This document shows positions 6,759-12,870 of a stretch of DNA of 12,870 nucleotides, piece after piece (the stretch's first letter is position 1; every line of letters begins with the position of its first letter). The translations under genes were made by a program, and so were the position numbers. The DNA comes from Atribacterota bacterium. Lineage in GTDB: Bacteria > Atribacterota > Phoenicimicrobiia > Phoenicimicrobiales > Phoenicimicrobiaceae. Under the pieces are notes generated by a model, which saw only the letters and a list, made by a program, of their open reading frames with translations, made no database searches and had not been told where the DNA came from. The DNA lies in NCBI GenBank assembly GCA_030599445.1, contig JAUVOA010000017.1, positions 1-12,870 on the forward strand. The letters are read 5' to 3'.

Positions 6759-7241
6759 CTATATGGACTCGATTCCGATACTATTTAACCACTCAATAAC
6801 TTTTTTATTTATCCTCTCATCTCTAAATTTGAACCATTTTTCTCTATAATCCGGATAATCTGCTATTACATTTTTAAAACGCCTGAAAGCTCCTTTTCCA
6901 TCTAAAGCTATGCTCAATTTTTCCCTTAATAATTCATCCTCCACCTTCTCGGCAAATTCAACCATTAAATCATATCCGTTACATGGTGGACCTTCGGGAA
7001 TATAAATATAACGATCGGGTTTTTTTAATAATATCTCCTGGGCTAATTTAACTCCCTCTTTCTGCCAATCAGGTAATTCTTTTCTTAAATTTTCATCCTC
7101 TTCTTCAATGTAGCTAGACACTTCCTCTGGGATAAAAATAACCTCTCCTGTTTCTTTATCAAGATAATATTCCATATCAACTCGAGCCACATCTTCCATC
7201 GCATTAGCAATCATTTCCAGGTCTACTTTTAATTTTTTCAT
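6759..7241 (-). CDS. UPF0158 family protein
   Basis: The 160-residue soluble, acidic protein matches the UPF0158 family (PF03682, from memory). Supporting features are the N-terminal IANAME(D) region, a mid segment DRYIYIPEG, and the hallmark C-terminal block GKGAFRRFKNV (about residues 115-125) followed by YREKWFKFRDERINKKVIEWL. Length is normal for the family. The biochemical role is unknown. There is no signal peptide or membrane segment. The ATG at 7239-7241 has only a weak ribosome-binding site (GGAAG, 7-base gap). The gene lies 69 bases after the tRNA-editing-domain gene on the same strand and may be cotranscribed with it. No functional link between the two families is established. Confidence 0.8.
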   Translation of the reverse strand: MKKLKVDLEMIANAMEDVARVDMEYYLDKETGEVIFIPEEVSSYIEEEDENLRKELPDWQKEGVKLAQEILLKKPDRYIYIPEGPPCNGYDLMVEFAEKVEDELLREKLSIALDGKGAFRRFKNVIADYPDYREKWFKFRDERINKKVIEWLNSIGIESI

Positions 7242-7310
7242 AAAATAACTTCCACTCTTAAATTTTCTAACATTTTATACTACAAAAACAATGGAAACCC
7301 TCTTTTTTAG

Positions 7311-7721
7311 CTAAAATTCTTTAAAGACTCTTGCTAAAGATTTACCGGGTGCTTTTAAATCCAAATCCAAAAAATAACCAAAAGGAGTTTGCCATGTCTT
7401 ATAACCCGTATTTTCTAATCGCTTTTCAGCATTATTAAATATTGACTTCGTTATTTCCGATTCAGCTTTACTCAAAGATAAATGAGCAAAAGAATGTAAT
7501 ACAATATTGTTTGTACTATTTTTTTTGGCTGCCCATTTTAAGTTTTTAATTAATTTAGTTTCAACCTTGTCAATTTTTTCTTCATCTTCTTTTTCAACTT
7601 GAATAAATCCTACCAATACATATTTTATTTGCTTTTCTTCTTCGTATTCTTCAACTGTTTCTAAAGTTTTCTTACCCGTTTTATAAGCAAATTTATCTGC
7701 GTAAATCATCAATAGTTTCAT
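7311..7721 (-). CDS. Free-standing threonyl-tRNA synthetase editing-domain protein (archaeal type)
   Basis: The 136-residue protein looks like the N-terminal editing domain of archaeal threonyl-tRNA synthetase (PF08915, a D-tyrosyl-tRNA deacylase-like fold), which removes serine wrongly attached to tRNA-Thr. Matching features are the start MKLLMIYADKFAYKTGKK, the central HSFAHLS (residues 76-82), and the C-terminal TPFGYF (112-117) followed by a GKSLARVF segment where archaeal enzymes have GHPLAELSR. No catalytic or tRNA-binding domain of the synthetase is attached. In the archaeal domain I recall the block as PFGWYK, with Tyr and Lys lining the site. Here those positions read F and L, so activity may be altered or lost. 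The ATG has AAGGAGAT about 7 bases upstream. The UPF0158 gene follows. Family assignment is fairly sure; function in this cell is inference. Confidence 0.75.
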   Translation of the reverse strand: MKLLMIYADKFAYKTGKKTLETVEEYEEEKQIKYVLVGFIQVEKEDEEKIDKVETKLIKNLKWAAKKNSTNNIVLHSFAHLSLSKAESEITKSIFNNAEKRLENTGYKTWQTPFGYFLDLDLKAPGKSLARVFKEF

Positions 7722-7877
7722 ATTTTTATCTCCTTGCTAAATATTCCAATCGTTCAAGTCATAAAAGGTTACACTTTATTAATGATACTACAGAACATAA
7801 AATAAAATGTAATTTAAAAAATTATTCGGTTGTCAATAATAAAGACTTACTCCTTATTAAACCCTTCATAAGTGATG
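7722..7877. other. Upstream gap of the editing-domain gene
   Basis: The gap is AT-rich and should carry the promoter for the leftward editing-domain gene. A perfect TTGACA (minus strand, 7831-7836) is the only -35-like hexamer, but no good -10 follows at 16-18 bases. TATCAT (7782-7787) is the best -10-like string. No hairpin terminator is evident. Confidence 0.3.
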
Positions 7878-8216
7878 TCAATAAAAATAGGTGTCTGTTC
7901 CTATCATTCTTTCTGCATTTTCAATCCATGCCTCGGGCTTGAAAACAAATTCAACCGGATTTTTCAGCAAAAACATATGCTTATTTTTTTCTTTCACCAA
8001 CTTTAAAAGTTGGTTCTTTCGTGCTTGGGGTTCAACATTATTACTCATCTCTAAATAATGCTTGTATTTCTTCTCTTCAAATTCCCAGACTTTGTGGTAG
8101 AAATCAACCCGTGCTAAATCAAAGTTAAGTGCCAGGTTTTTCCCTTTAATTTTTAGAAAAACATTCTTGGTATTCTTCTTCGATTTATGCTCATTTATGG
8201 TTTCAAGGCAATGGCA
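7878..8216 (-). pseudogene. Startless coding remnant (C-terminal fragment of an unrecognised protein)
   Basis: One minus-strand frame stays open for about 112 codons, from just inside the ridA 3' end to a TGA at 7878-7880. It reads like real protein (NLALNFDLARVDFYHKVWEF, then NPVEFVFKPEAWIENAERMI, ending GTDTYFY). The first ATG in frame is at 8046-8048, which would give only 56 residues, has no ribosome-binding site and would cut through the protein-like part. No GTG or TTG lies further upstream in frame. The simplest reading is the tail of a gene whose 5' half was lost, abutting the ridA stop. I do not recognise the family. The alternatives are a non-standard start with translational coupling to ridA, or a sequencing frameshift. 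Confidence 0.5.
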
Positions 8217-8575
8217 TCAATTTCAACCAAAACACCCGGGGGGAATTCTTTTACAGTACTGGTGGTTCGAGCAGGTGGTTCAATAGGAAAAAATTCTTGA
8301 AATACCTCATTCATTTCTTTAAAATCATTGATGTTTAAAAGAAAGGTACTAATTTTTAATATATCCTTAAATCCTGCACCCTCTGCTGCTAAAATTCTCT
8401 CTATATTTTTAAATACCTGCCTGATTTGTTTTTTGATATCCTGCTCTATAAATTTACTTGTTTTTGAATCAACGGGAAGTTGTCCGGATACAAAAATAAG
8501 CCCTCCACCAACCGTACCTTGAGAATACACTCCTAAAGGCTTGGGGGCTTCATCACTATATACTATTTTTTTCAT
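8195..8575 (-). CDS. ridA: RidA family enamine/imine deaminase
   Basis: The 126-residue protein has the standard length and motifs of the RidA (YjgF/YER057c/UK114) family: GVYSQG (15-20), SGQLP (30-34), and the catalytic-site arginine in PPARTTSTV (R103) with the late acidic residue in VEIDAIA (E118). RidA hydrolyses reactive 2-aminoacrylate and related enamine/imine intermediates released by PLP-dependent dehydratases, giving 2-keto acids and ammonia and so protecting other PLP enzymes. It acts as a cytosolic trimer. The ATG at 8573-8575 is chosen because AGGAG lies 6 bases upstream. A TTG 18 bases earlier would place the start over that ribosome-binding site. The gene follows the threonine dehydratase gene after 51 bases on the same strand, matching substrate producer with scavenger. 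Confidence 0.93.
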   Translation of the reverse strand: MKKIVYSDEAPKPLGVYSQGTVGGGLIFVSGQLPVDSKTSKFIEQDIKKQIRQVFKNIERILAAEGAGFKDILKISTFLLNINDFKEMNEVFQEFFPIEPPARTTSTVKEFPPGVLVEIDAIALKP

Positions 8576-8626
8576 TGCCTTCTCCTTTTTCAATTAATCT
8601 TATTATTTTTATAAACAGCTATGATT

Positions 8627-9601
8627 TTATTCTTTGATTGATGATATTTCTTCTTTTAAAATTTGGTTAAGCTTATCAAGGTCAATATTTCCCCCACTTA
8701 AAATAGCAACCACCTCTTTATTATTTAAATTCAATTGATTAGAAATGGCTGCAGCAACACTCACTGCTCCTGATGGTTCAACCAATAATTTTGCCCGCTC
8801 CAAGAGAAAAACAAGCGCCTTTTTTATCTCGTCCTCTGTAACTAAAACGATGTCATCTACATATTTACGCACTATATTAAATGGCTTGATACCAGGTTTT
8901 TTCAATGCCAGGCCGTCAGCGATGGTATTCACATTCTCTTTTTCCACTATACTATTTTGTTTAAGAGAAAGCCACATGGCATTGGCATTTTCCGGTTCTA
9001 CCCCTATTATTTTCACCTTGGAATTTTTTGCCTTAATTGCCAGAGCAATACCTGAAATAAGTGCGCCTCCACCAATGGGACAAAAAATAACTTCCGTATC
9101 CGGTTTCTCTTTCATCACCTCTAAACCTATCGTCCCATGCCCTGCAATTAAATAATCATCCTCAAAAGGACTGAGTAAAGTAAGGTCTTCAGCTTTGGCT
9201 ATTTCCATCGATTTGTTAATGACATCATTGGAATTTCTTCCATATATTACTACTTCCGCTCCATATCCCCTAGTAGCATTTATCTTTGTTTGAGAAGCAT
9301 TTTCCGTCATAACAATTACTGCTCTGACCTTTAAAATCCGGGAAGCATAAGCACCTGCCTGTGCCCAATTACCTGCAGAACAGGTCACTACTCCCTTTTT
9401 CTTCTGTTCATCCGTTAAATTAAAGATGACATTTATAGCTCCACCAAGCTTAAAAGAGCCGGTTACTTGAAGGTTTTCAGGTTTTAAATAGATCTGATTC
9501 CCGGTCACCCGACTTAATGTTCCGGAATATTGCAATAAAGTAGGATTTTTATATTTTATCACCTTGGAATAAGCCGCTAAAACATCTGAATAATTTACCA
9601 T
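8627..9601 (-). CDS. Threonine/serine dehydratase-like PLP enzyme, catabolic type (no ACT domain)
   Basis: The 324-residue protein is a fold-type II PLP enzyme of the threonine dehydratase/serine racemase group. The Schiff-base lysine lies in TGSFKLGGAIN (K51), the phosphate-binding loop is PIGGGALISG (175-184), and SGGN (302-305) is the residue group near the pyridine nitrogen. EPSGAV (275-280) is also typical. It has no C-terminal ACT regulatory domain, so it resembles TdcB rather than feedback-inhibited IlvA. Two usually conserved spots differ: SAGNWAQ (75-81) where SAGNHAQG is normal, and FKLGGA where FKIRGA is common. The substrate could therefore be threonine, serine or another beta-hydroxy amino acid. 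The ATG follows AAAGGGG by 10 bases. Pairing with ridA downstream supports enamine-producing chemistry. Confidence 0.88.
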   Translation of the reverse strand: MVNYSDVLAAYSKVIKYKNPTLLQYSGTLSRVTGNQIYLKPENLQVTGSFKLGGAINVIFNLTDEQKKKGVVTCSAGNWAQAGAYASRILKVRAVIVMTENASQTKINATRGYGAEVVIYGRNSNDVINKSMEIAKAEDLTLLSPFEDDYLIAGHGTIGLEVMKEKPDTEVIFCPIGGGALISGIALAIKAKNSKVKIIGVEPENANAMWLSLKQNSIVEKENVNTIADGLALKKPGIKPFNIVRKYVDDIVLVTEDEIKKALVFLLERAKLLVEPSGAVSVAAAISNQLNLNNKEVVAILSGGNIDLDKLNQILKEEISSIKE

Positions 9602-9664
9602 TTTTAATTACCCCTTTCTATTTTTTTTCTATCTATGCGAAGTTAAGAGTAAACTGAACCTACA

Positions 9665-9676
9665 TAGAAATTTCTA
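9665..9676. promoter_or_regulatory. Palindrome TAGAAATTTCTA, possible operator (left copy)
   Basis: This perfect 12-bp palindrome lies about 64 bases upstream of the dehydratase start. Its 10-base core AGAAATTTCT recurs in a second perfect palindrome at 9813-9824. Paired symmetric sites in a divergent gap suggest binding of a dimeric regulator, though AT-rich sequence makes chance possible. Confidence 0.3.
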
Positions 9677-9812
9677 CAGGCAAGTCGTCTTCATCAATAT
9701 TGAATTTTCCATGGTAGGAGAATATACGGGAGTCAAATTTTTAATTATGTTAGCAAAACTGTCCTTCTGAAAGGTTATTTTTCTGGAACAGAGAACCATC
9801 CCCTATGTTCAT

Positions 9813-9824
9813 GAGAAATTTCTC
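9813..9824. promoter_or_regulatory. Palindrome GAGAAATTTCTC, possible operator (right copy)
   Basis: This perfect 12-bp palindrome shares the core AGAAATTTCT with the site at 9665-9676. The centres are 148 bases apart, about fourteen helical turns. TATAAT follows on the plus strand at 9826-9831. Confidence 0.3.
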
Positions 9825-9989
9825 CTATAATTGTTAGTACGCTATAAATTTTAAAAATCCTTCTTTTTGAAAAATAAAATTTATATAAAAGGTCCTTCCC
9901 TAAATTAAGTACTCCACCGGAAAGAATAACCCGGTCATTTAACAGAAGATGAATTTTTTTTTGGAAAAAGAGCATTCTTTGGATATTTT

Positions 9990-9998
9990 TGATATAAT
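9990..9998 (+). promoter_or_regulatory. Extended -10 promoter of the PAP2 gene
   Basis: TGATATAAT is a perfect TATAAT with the upstream TGn extension, which can work without a good -35 box, and none is seen. Transcription would start near 10005, leaving a 5' leader of about 26 bases before the PAP2 ATG. Confidence 0.55.
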
Positions 9999-10030
9999 AA
10001 AGCATTATCATTGATGAGGAAGGTTCTGAT

Positions 10031-10936
10031 ATGGATACTATTTTTCAGTGGGGATTAAATTTCATTACTATGATTCAACAGATTGACACACCATTGCTGG
10101 ATTCTTTTTTTCGAGCTATTACCTCACTTGGAGATGAATTATTTTACCTGCTTTTATTTCCCTTTCTTCTTTGGTGTGTTGACTTTTATTTGGGGATACG
10201 GGTCGGAATTATCTTTTTATTATCCGTTTATTTTAATACCGGATTAAAAGAGATATTTCAGCAGCCCCGCCCTTTTGAAATTTTACCGGAAATTCAAAAG
10301 GTCCATGCCTATGGATATGGTTTTCCCAGCGGCCATGCCCAGTCTTCTTTGGTTGTTTGGGGGAGTATAGCTTATTGGAAAAGGCAAATCTGGATTCGTA
10401 ACCTTTCTGTTTTATTGATTCTTTTGATTGGATTTTCTCGCATCTATCTGGGCGTTCATTTTCCCACCGATATTCTGGGAGGATGGTTATTTGGCGGACT
10501 CATTCTCGGTCTAAGTTATTTTATTTTTTTAAAGATCAAACTCGATTTTATTCAAGGTAATATGATATTTAAAATAATTGGCATTACGCTATTTCCGGTA
10601 ATCTTATTACAAATTCAATCATCACCGGATATTATCAGTTCGGTGGCTGCTTTGACCGGGATTGGCTATGGTTTGCTATTTTTTTCTTCTTCTATTGGAG
10701 GGATTCGACCGGGGCACTGGCTGAAGCGGCTTTTCAGTTTTTTGGTTGGGGTTATCGGAATAGGGATAATATATCTTGGATTGAAATTGGTACTTCCTTC
10801 AGAGGGCCAATCTTTCTATCAATTAAGCCGGTTTTTCCGTTACCTGTTATTGGGTATATGGATCAGTTTTGGGGCACCCTGGTTATTTATCCGGATGGGA
10901 TTAGCCCGTCAAGTGGAGAAAAATCATGAAATATAG
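10031..10936 (+). CDS. PAP2-family membrane phosphatase
   Basis: The 301-residue polytopic membrane protein carries all three phosphatidic acid phosphatase signature motifs: KEIFQQPRP (73-81), PSGH (99-102) and SRIYLGVHFPTD (136-147). The catalytic histidine and aspartate are in place. This family removes phosphate from lipid (pyro)phosphates such as undecaprenyl pyrophosphate, phosphatidate or sphingosine phosphate, with the active site facing the outer side of the inner membrane. After the third motif come about 150 further residues with three or four more hydrophobic segments. This makes it longer than minimal BcrC/PgpB-type proteins; a similar extension occurs in a subset of bacterial PAP2 proteins. 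The ATG follows GAGGAAGG by 7 bases. It is the only plus-strand gene here and stands alone. The substrate cannot be told from the sequence. Confidence 0.92.
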   Translation: MDTIFQWGLNFITMIQQIDTPLLDSFFRAITSLGDELFYLLLFPFLLWCVDFYLGIRVGIIFLLSVYFNTGLKEIFQQPRPFEILPEIQKVHAYGYGFPSGHAQSSLVVWGSIAYWKRQIWIRNLSVLLILLIGFSRIYLGVHFPTDILGGWLFGGLILGLSYFIFLKIKLDFIQGNMIFKIIGITLFPVILLQIQSSPDIISSVAALTGIGYGLLFFSSSIGGIRPGHWLKRLFSFLVGVIGIGIIYLGLKLVLPSEGQSFYQLSRFFRYLLLGIWISFGAPWLFIRMGLARQVEKNHEI

Positions 10937-11238
10937 ATTCGAGCAAGAAAGATTATTCATTTGATTCATTATTTTTTTCTTGTTTAATCCTTTGGGGTCG
11001 TATTTCATAATTTCACACTTTTATCAATCTTTATACTCGATTTGATTATGAAGTCTTCTTCCTTATATCTTCCATTTAATACATCGGTTACCGTTGCAAA
11101 ATAGGGTCTGTCTTATTTTCTAATGACTTTTTGGCTATAATTATGTTGTAGGGGTACGATGCATCGTGCCCATTGTGTACTTTTAGAATAAATAGGAACT
11201 TGTATCAATTTATTTGGAACTTGAGAGGAATAACTATT
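10937..11238. other. Convergent gap between the PAP2 and helicase genes
   Basis: No open frame is convincing in these 302 bases, which lie between two 3' ends. A weak inverted repeat just past the PAP2 stop (CAAGAAA at 10944-10950 with TTTCTTG at 10976-10982, then TTT) may help end transcription, but the 25-base loop is large. The REP-like palindrome at 11152-11171 is the clearest structure. Confidence 0.4.
11152..11171. repeat. REP-like palindrome GGGTACGATGCATCGTGCCC
   Basis: This is a 20-base palindrome with 10-base arms and one G-T mismatch, in the convergent gap. From general knowledge, palindromes of the form 'GTAGGGGCACGATGCATCGTGCCC' recur between genes in several bacterial phyla as dispersed repeats. 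The preceding GTAG fits that form. No T run follows, so it is a repeat rather than a good terminator. Confidence 0.5.
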
Positions 11239-12831
11239 TTACTTTTTTCTGGCTTTAACTACCAATGATTTTCTATTTCCGGATTTTTTTTGAAATACAC
11301 CTAAAATAATCTCAGCTTCTTTAAAAGGTACGGTTATGAAGGAAAAGTTATCGTACACTCCCACCTGGTCAATAGCAGAGTTCCTAACCCCTGTATTTTG
11401 CATAATAAATTTTACCAGTTTGCCGGGACTTATCTTATCTTTCTTACCCAATGCCACAAATAGCCTTGTTCTACCTTCCATCTCTATTTTTCTGTTTTTA
11501 CCTGACAAATCCTTTATTTCGTTATACAGGCCGGGGTTAAGTTTATCATCAAAACAGTAATTTAGTAATTTGGCAAGTATCTGGGTCGAGTTATTATCAC
11601 TAAGAAATTTTTTGGCCCAATTATAGTATGTATCATCTATCTCTTCGCTGTTAATAGCTGTTATGTCTTCGTTTATCTTCTTTTTCTTTGCTTTAATAAT
11701 ATCCTTAACATTTGGTACTTTTGACTTTTTTATATCGGTCTTTGCTATACGCTGAATAAACATCAGTCTCCTATATTCGCTCGGTGTAATAAAGGTTATG
11801 GCCGTTCCCTGCTTGCCTGCTCTTCCTGTACGACCGATTCTGTTCACATATGATTCGGGATCATGTGGAAGAGAATAATTAATTACATGAGTCAGATTAT
11901 TAACATCTATACCACGCGCAGCCACATCGGTTGCCACCAGTACATTAATCCTCTTTTTCTTGAACTTATCCAGGGTCTCTTCTCTTTGTCTCTGTGAAAT
12001 ATCACCGTGAATGGCATCAGCATCATACCCTCTGTCAATAAGATGGCCGACAACACTATCAACATCATTCTTTGTCCTGCAGAAAACTAGCCCGTAAAAA
12101 TCTTCTTCAATATCAATAATCCTACACAATGCCTCAAATTTGTCAGCAGCTTTGACTTCATAATATATCTGTTCCGTAAGATTAGTGGTAAGCTGTTGTT
12201 TCTCGACAGTAATAAATTCATAATCCCCCATGTATTTACTCGCGAGTACCTTGATCCTTGACGGCATGGTAGCCGAAAACAGAAGGGTCCTTTTTTGGGG
12301 ATTGGTATGGCTCATTATCTCTTCCATATCCTCAATGAACCCCATATTAAGCATTTCATCAGCCTCATCAAGGATCAGATATTCGATATCCTTGAGATTG
12401 AGTGTCTTTCTTTTGATGTGGTCAATAACTCTTCCGGGTGTACCTACAACAATATGCACTCCCTTTTTAAGCCGCCTCAGCTGCTGATCGATTGATTGCC
12501 CTCCGTAGATAGGAATGACCTGTATACCGGAATTACCCTTTAACGAACTAATCTCCTCGGAAACCTGTATGGCAAGCTCTCTTGTAGGAGTAATGATAAG
12601 AGCCTGTACACTTCTCTCACTGGGGGTTATCATTTCTATTAAAGGCAGTCCGAAGGCAGCTGTTTTGCCAGTACCTGTCTGAGCCTGTGCTATTATATTA
12701 ATATCGTCCCGCAACATTACGGGGATTGTTAAAGCCTGAATGCGGGACGGTTCTTCAAAACCCTTCTTATAAATAGCATCTAAGGCCCTTTTAGAAAGTC
12801 CGAGATGCTCAAATTTGATTTTATCTGTCAT
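11239..12831 (-). CDS. deaD: DEAD-box RNA helicase of the DeaD/CsdA type
   Basis: The 530-residue ATP-dependent RNA helicase has all core motifs: a Q motif (FEHLGL to SRIQ, near residues 7-32), Walker A AQTGTGKT (50-57), PTRELA (82-87), TPGR, DEAD (155-158), SAT (186-188), ATDVAARGID, and motif VI as NRIGRTGR, where the first residue is usually H. A linker of about 100 residues leads to a C-terminal DbpA-type RNA-binding domain (RLFVALGKKDKISPGKLVKF to the end, about 453-530) and a basic tail (KARKK). This architecture is that of CsdA/DeaD, which unwinds structured rRNA and mRNA in ribosome assembly and cold adaptation. The ATG at 12829-12831 follows GAGGAG by 7 bases. A TTG 15 bases further upstream lies over that site and is rejected. 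The promoter lies beyond the window. Confidence 0.93.
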   Translation of the reverse strand: MTDKIKFEHLGLSKRALDAIYKKGFEEPSRIQALTIPVMLRDDINIIAQAQTGTGKTAAFGLPLIEMITPSERSVQALIITPTRELAIQVSEEISSLKGNSGIQVIPIYGGQSIDQQLRRLKKGVHIVVGTPGRVIDHIKRKTLNLKDIEYLILDEADEMLNMGFIEDMEEIMSHTNPQKRTLLFSATMPSRIKVLASKYMGDYEFITVEKQQLTTNLTEQIYYEVKAADKFEALCRIIDIEEDFYGLVFCRTKNDVDSVVGHLIDRGYDADAIHGDISQRQREETLDKFKKKRINVLVATDVAARGIDVNNLTHVINYSLPHDPESYVNRIGRTGRAGKQGTAITFITPSEYRRLMFIQRIAKTDIKKSKVPNVKDIIKAKKKKINEDITAINSEEIDDTYYNWAKKFLSDNNSTQILAKLLNYCFDDKLNPGLYNEIKDLSGKNRKIEMEGRTRLFVALGKKDKISPGKLVKFIMQNTGVRNSAIDQVGVYDNFSFITVPFKEAEIILGVFQKKSGNRKSLVVKARKK

Positions 12832-12870
12832 AATTTTTCTCCTCAAATTAAGGTGTGTCAGGGAACGTCC

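Larger units (their letters stand above)
9602..10030. other. Gap between the dehydratase and PAP2 genes, with traces of short frames
   Basis: This 429-base AT-rich, divergent gap must hold the promoters of both flanking genes. On the minus strand a small frame at 9750-9812 (ATG with AGGAG, 20 residues starting MNIGDGSLFQKNNL) is followed in the same frame, past two stops, by a protein-like stretch (DSRIFSYHGKFNIDEDDL, to a TAG near 9660). This could be a decayed small gene or chance. A 78-codon frame in another register (9775-10011) lacks a ribosome-binding site. Two matching palindromes and a PAP2 promoter are listed separately. Confidence 0.35.

Noticed and set aside
7831..7836. TTGACA on the minus strand upstream of the editing-domain gene, considered as a promoter
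   Set aside because: No acceptable -10 box lies 16-18 bases downstream, so I did not list it as a promoter of its own.
8745..9155. A 136-codon plus-strand frame inside the dehydratase gene
   Set aside because: It is the shadow of a well-supported PLP enzyme on the other strand, with no ribosome-binding site and no family match.
9775..10011. A 78-codon minus-strand frame starting just upstream of the PAP2 gene
   Set aside because: No ribosome-binding site, poor protein-like composition, no recognised family, and it overlaps the PAP2 promoter region.
12230..12495. Two overlapping plus-strand frames inside the helicase gene
   Set aside because: They are antisense shadows of conserved DEAD-box motifs.
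1..12870. CRISPR arrays, tRNA or rRNA genes, intact insertion sequences, prophage or defence genes
   Set aside because: No regularly spaced repeats, cloverleaf-like segments, transposase or integrase frames, or defence-family motifs were seen.

Overview
The window is AT-rich bacterial DNA with compact, mostly leftward (minus-strand) gene clusters. Two predicted exported proteins (the sugar-binding protein and a TPR protein) have signal peptides but no lipobox cysteine. In a monoderm such a sugar-binding protein would normally be a lipoprotein, so a Gram-negative-type (diderm) cell is more likely. An AT-rich anaerobic lineage such as Atribacterota, or perhaps Thermotogota or Halanaerobiales, would fit, but this is a low-confidence inference and no marker gene settles it. 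There are no rRNA or tRNA genes, CRISPR arrays or intact mobile elements.

Layout. Positions 1-5156 (all minus strand) hold a sugar-uptake operon read right to left: a LacI-family repressor with its own promoter and a LacI-type operator at the predicted start of transcription, an extracellular sugar-binding protein, two MalF/MalG-type permeases, and the start of a five-bladed beta-propeller glycosidase (GH32/43/68-like) that runs off the left edge. No ATPase subunit is visible, so the transporter either borrows a shared MsmK/MsmX-type ATPase or has one beyond the edge. A strong hairpin lies between the binding-protein gene and the permease genes and probably sets their relative expression. A consensus promoter on the opposite strand lies in the same gap.

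Positions 5203-6548 hold a terminator and an exported protein made of about eleven TPR repeats. Positions 6759-7721 hold a UPF0158 protein and a free-standing threonyl-tRNA synthetase editing-domain protein. Positions 7878-9601 hold a catabolic-type threonine dehydratase followed by RidA, the enzyme that clears the reactive enamine/imine products of such dehydratases. After them comes an open but startless coding remnant. A gap of about 430 bases with two matching 12-bp palindromes separates this unit from a rightward PAP2-family membrane phosphatase (10031-10936). The window ends with a DeaD/CsdA-type DEAD-box RNA helicase on the minus strand, preceded in the gap by a REP-like palindrome.

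The functional links that can be supported are regulator, transporter and glycosidase for one carbohydrate, and dehydratase with RidA for threonine/serine breakdown. I found no clear evidence of a wholly new system. The items most worth checking are the bacterial stand-alone tRNA-editing protein with substituted active-site positions, the altered active-site motifs of the dehydratase, the startless remnant at 7878-8216, and the hairpin with antisense promoter inside the transporter operon.
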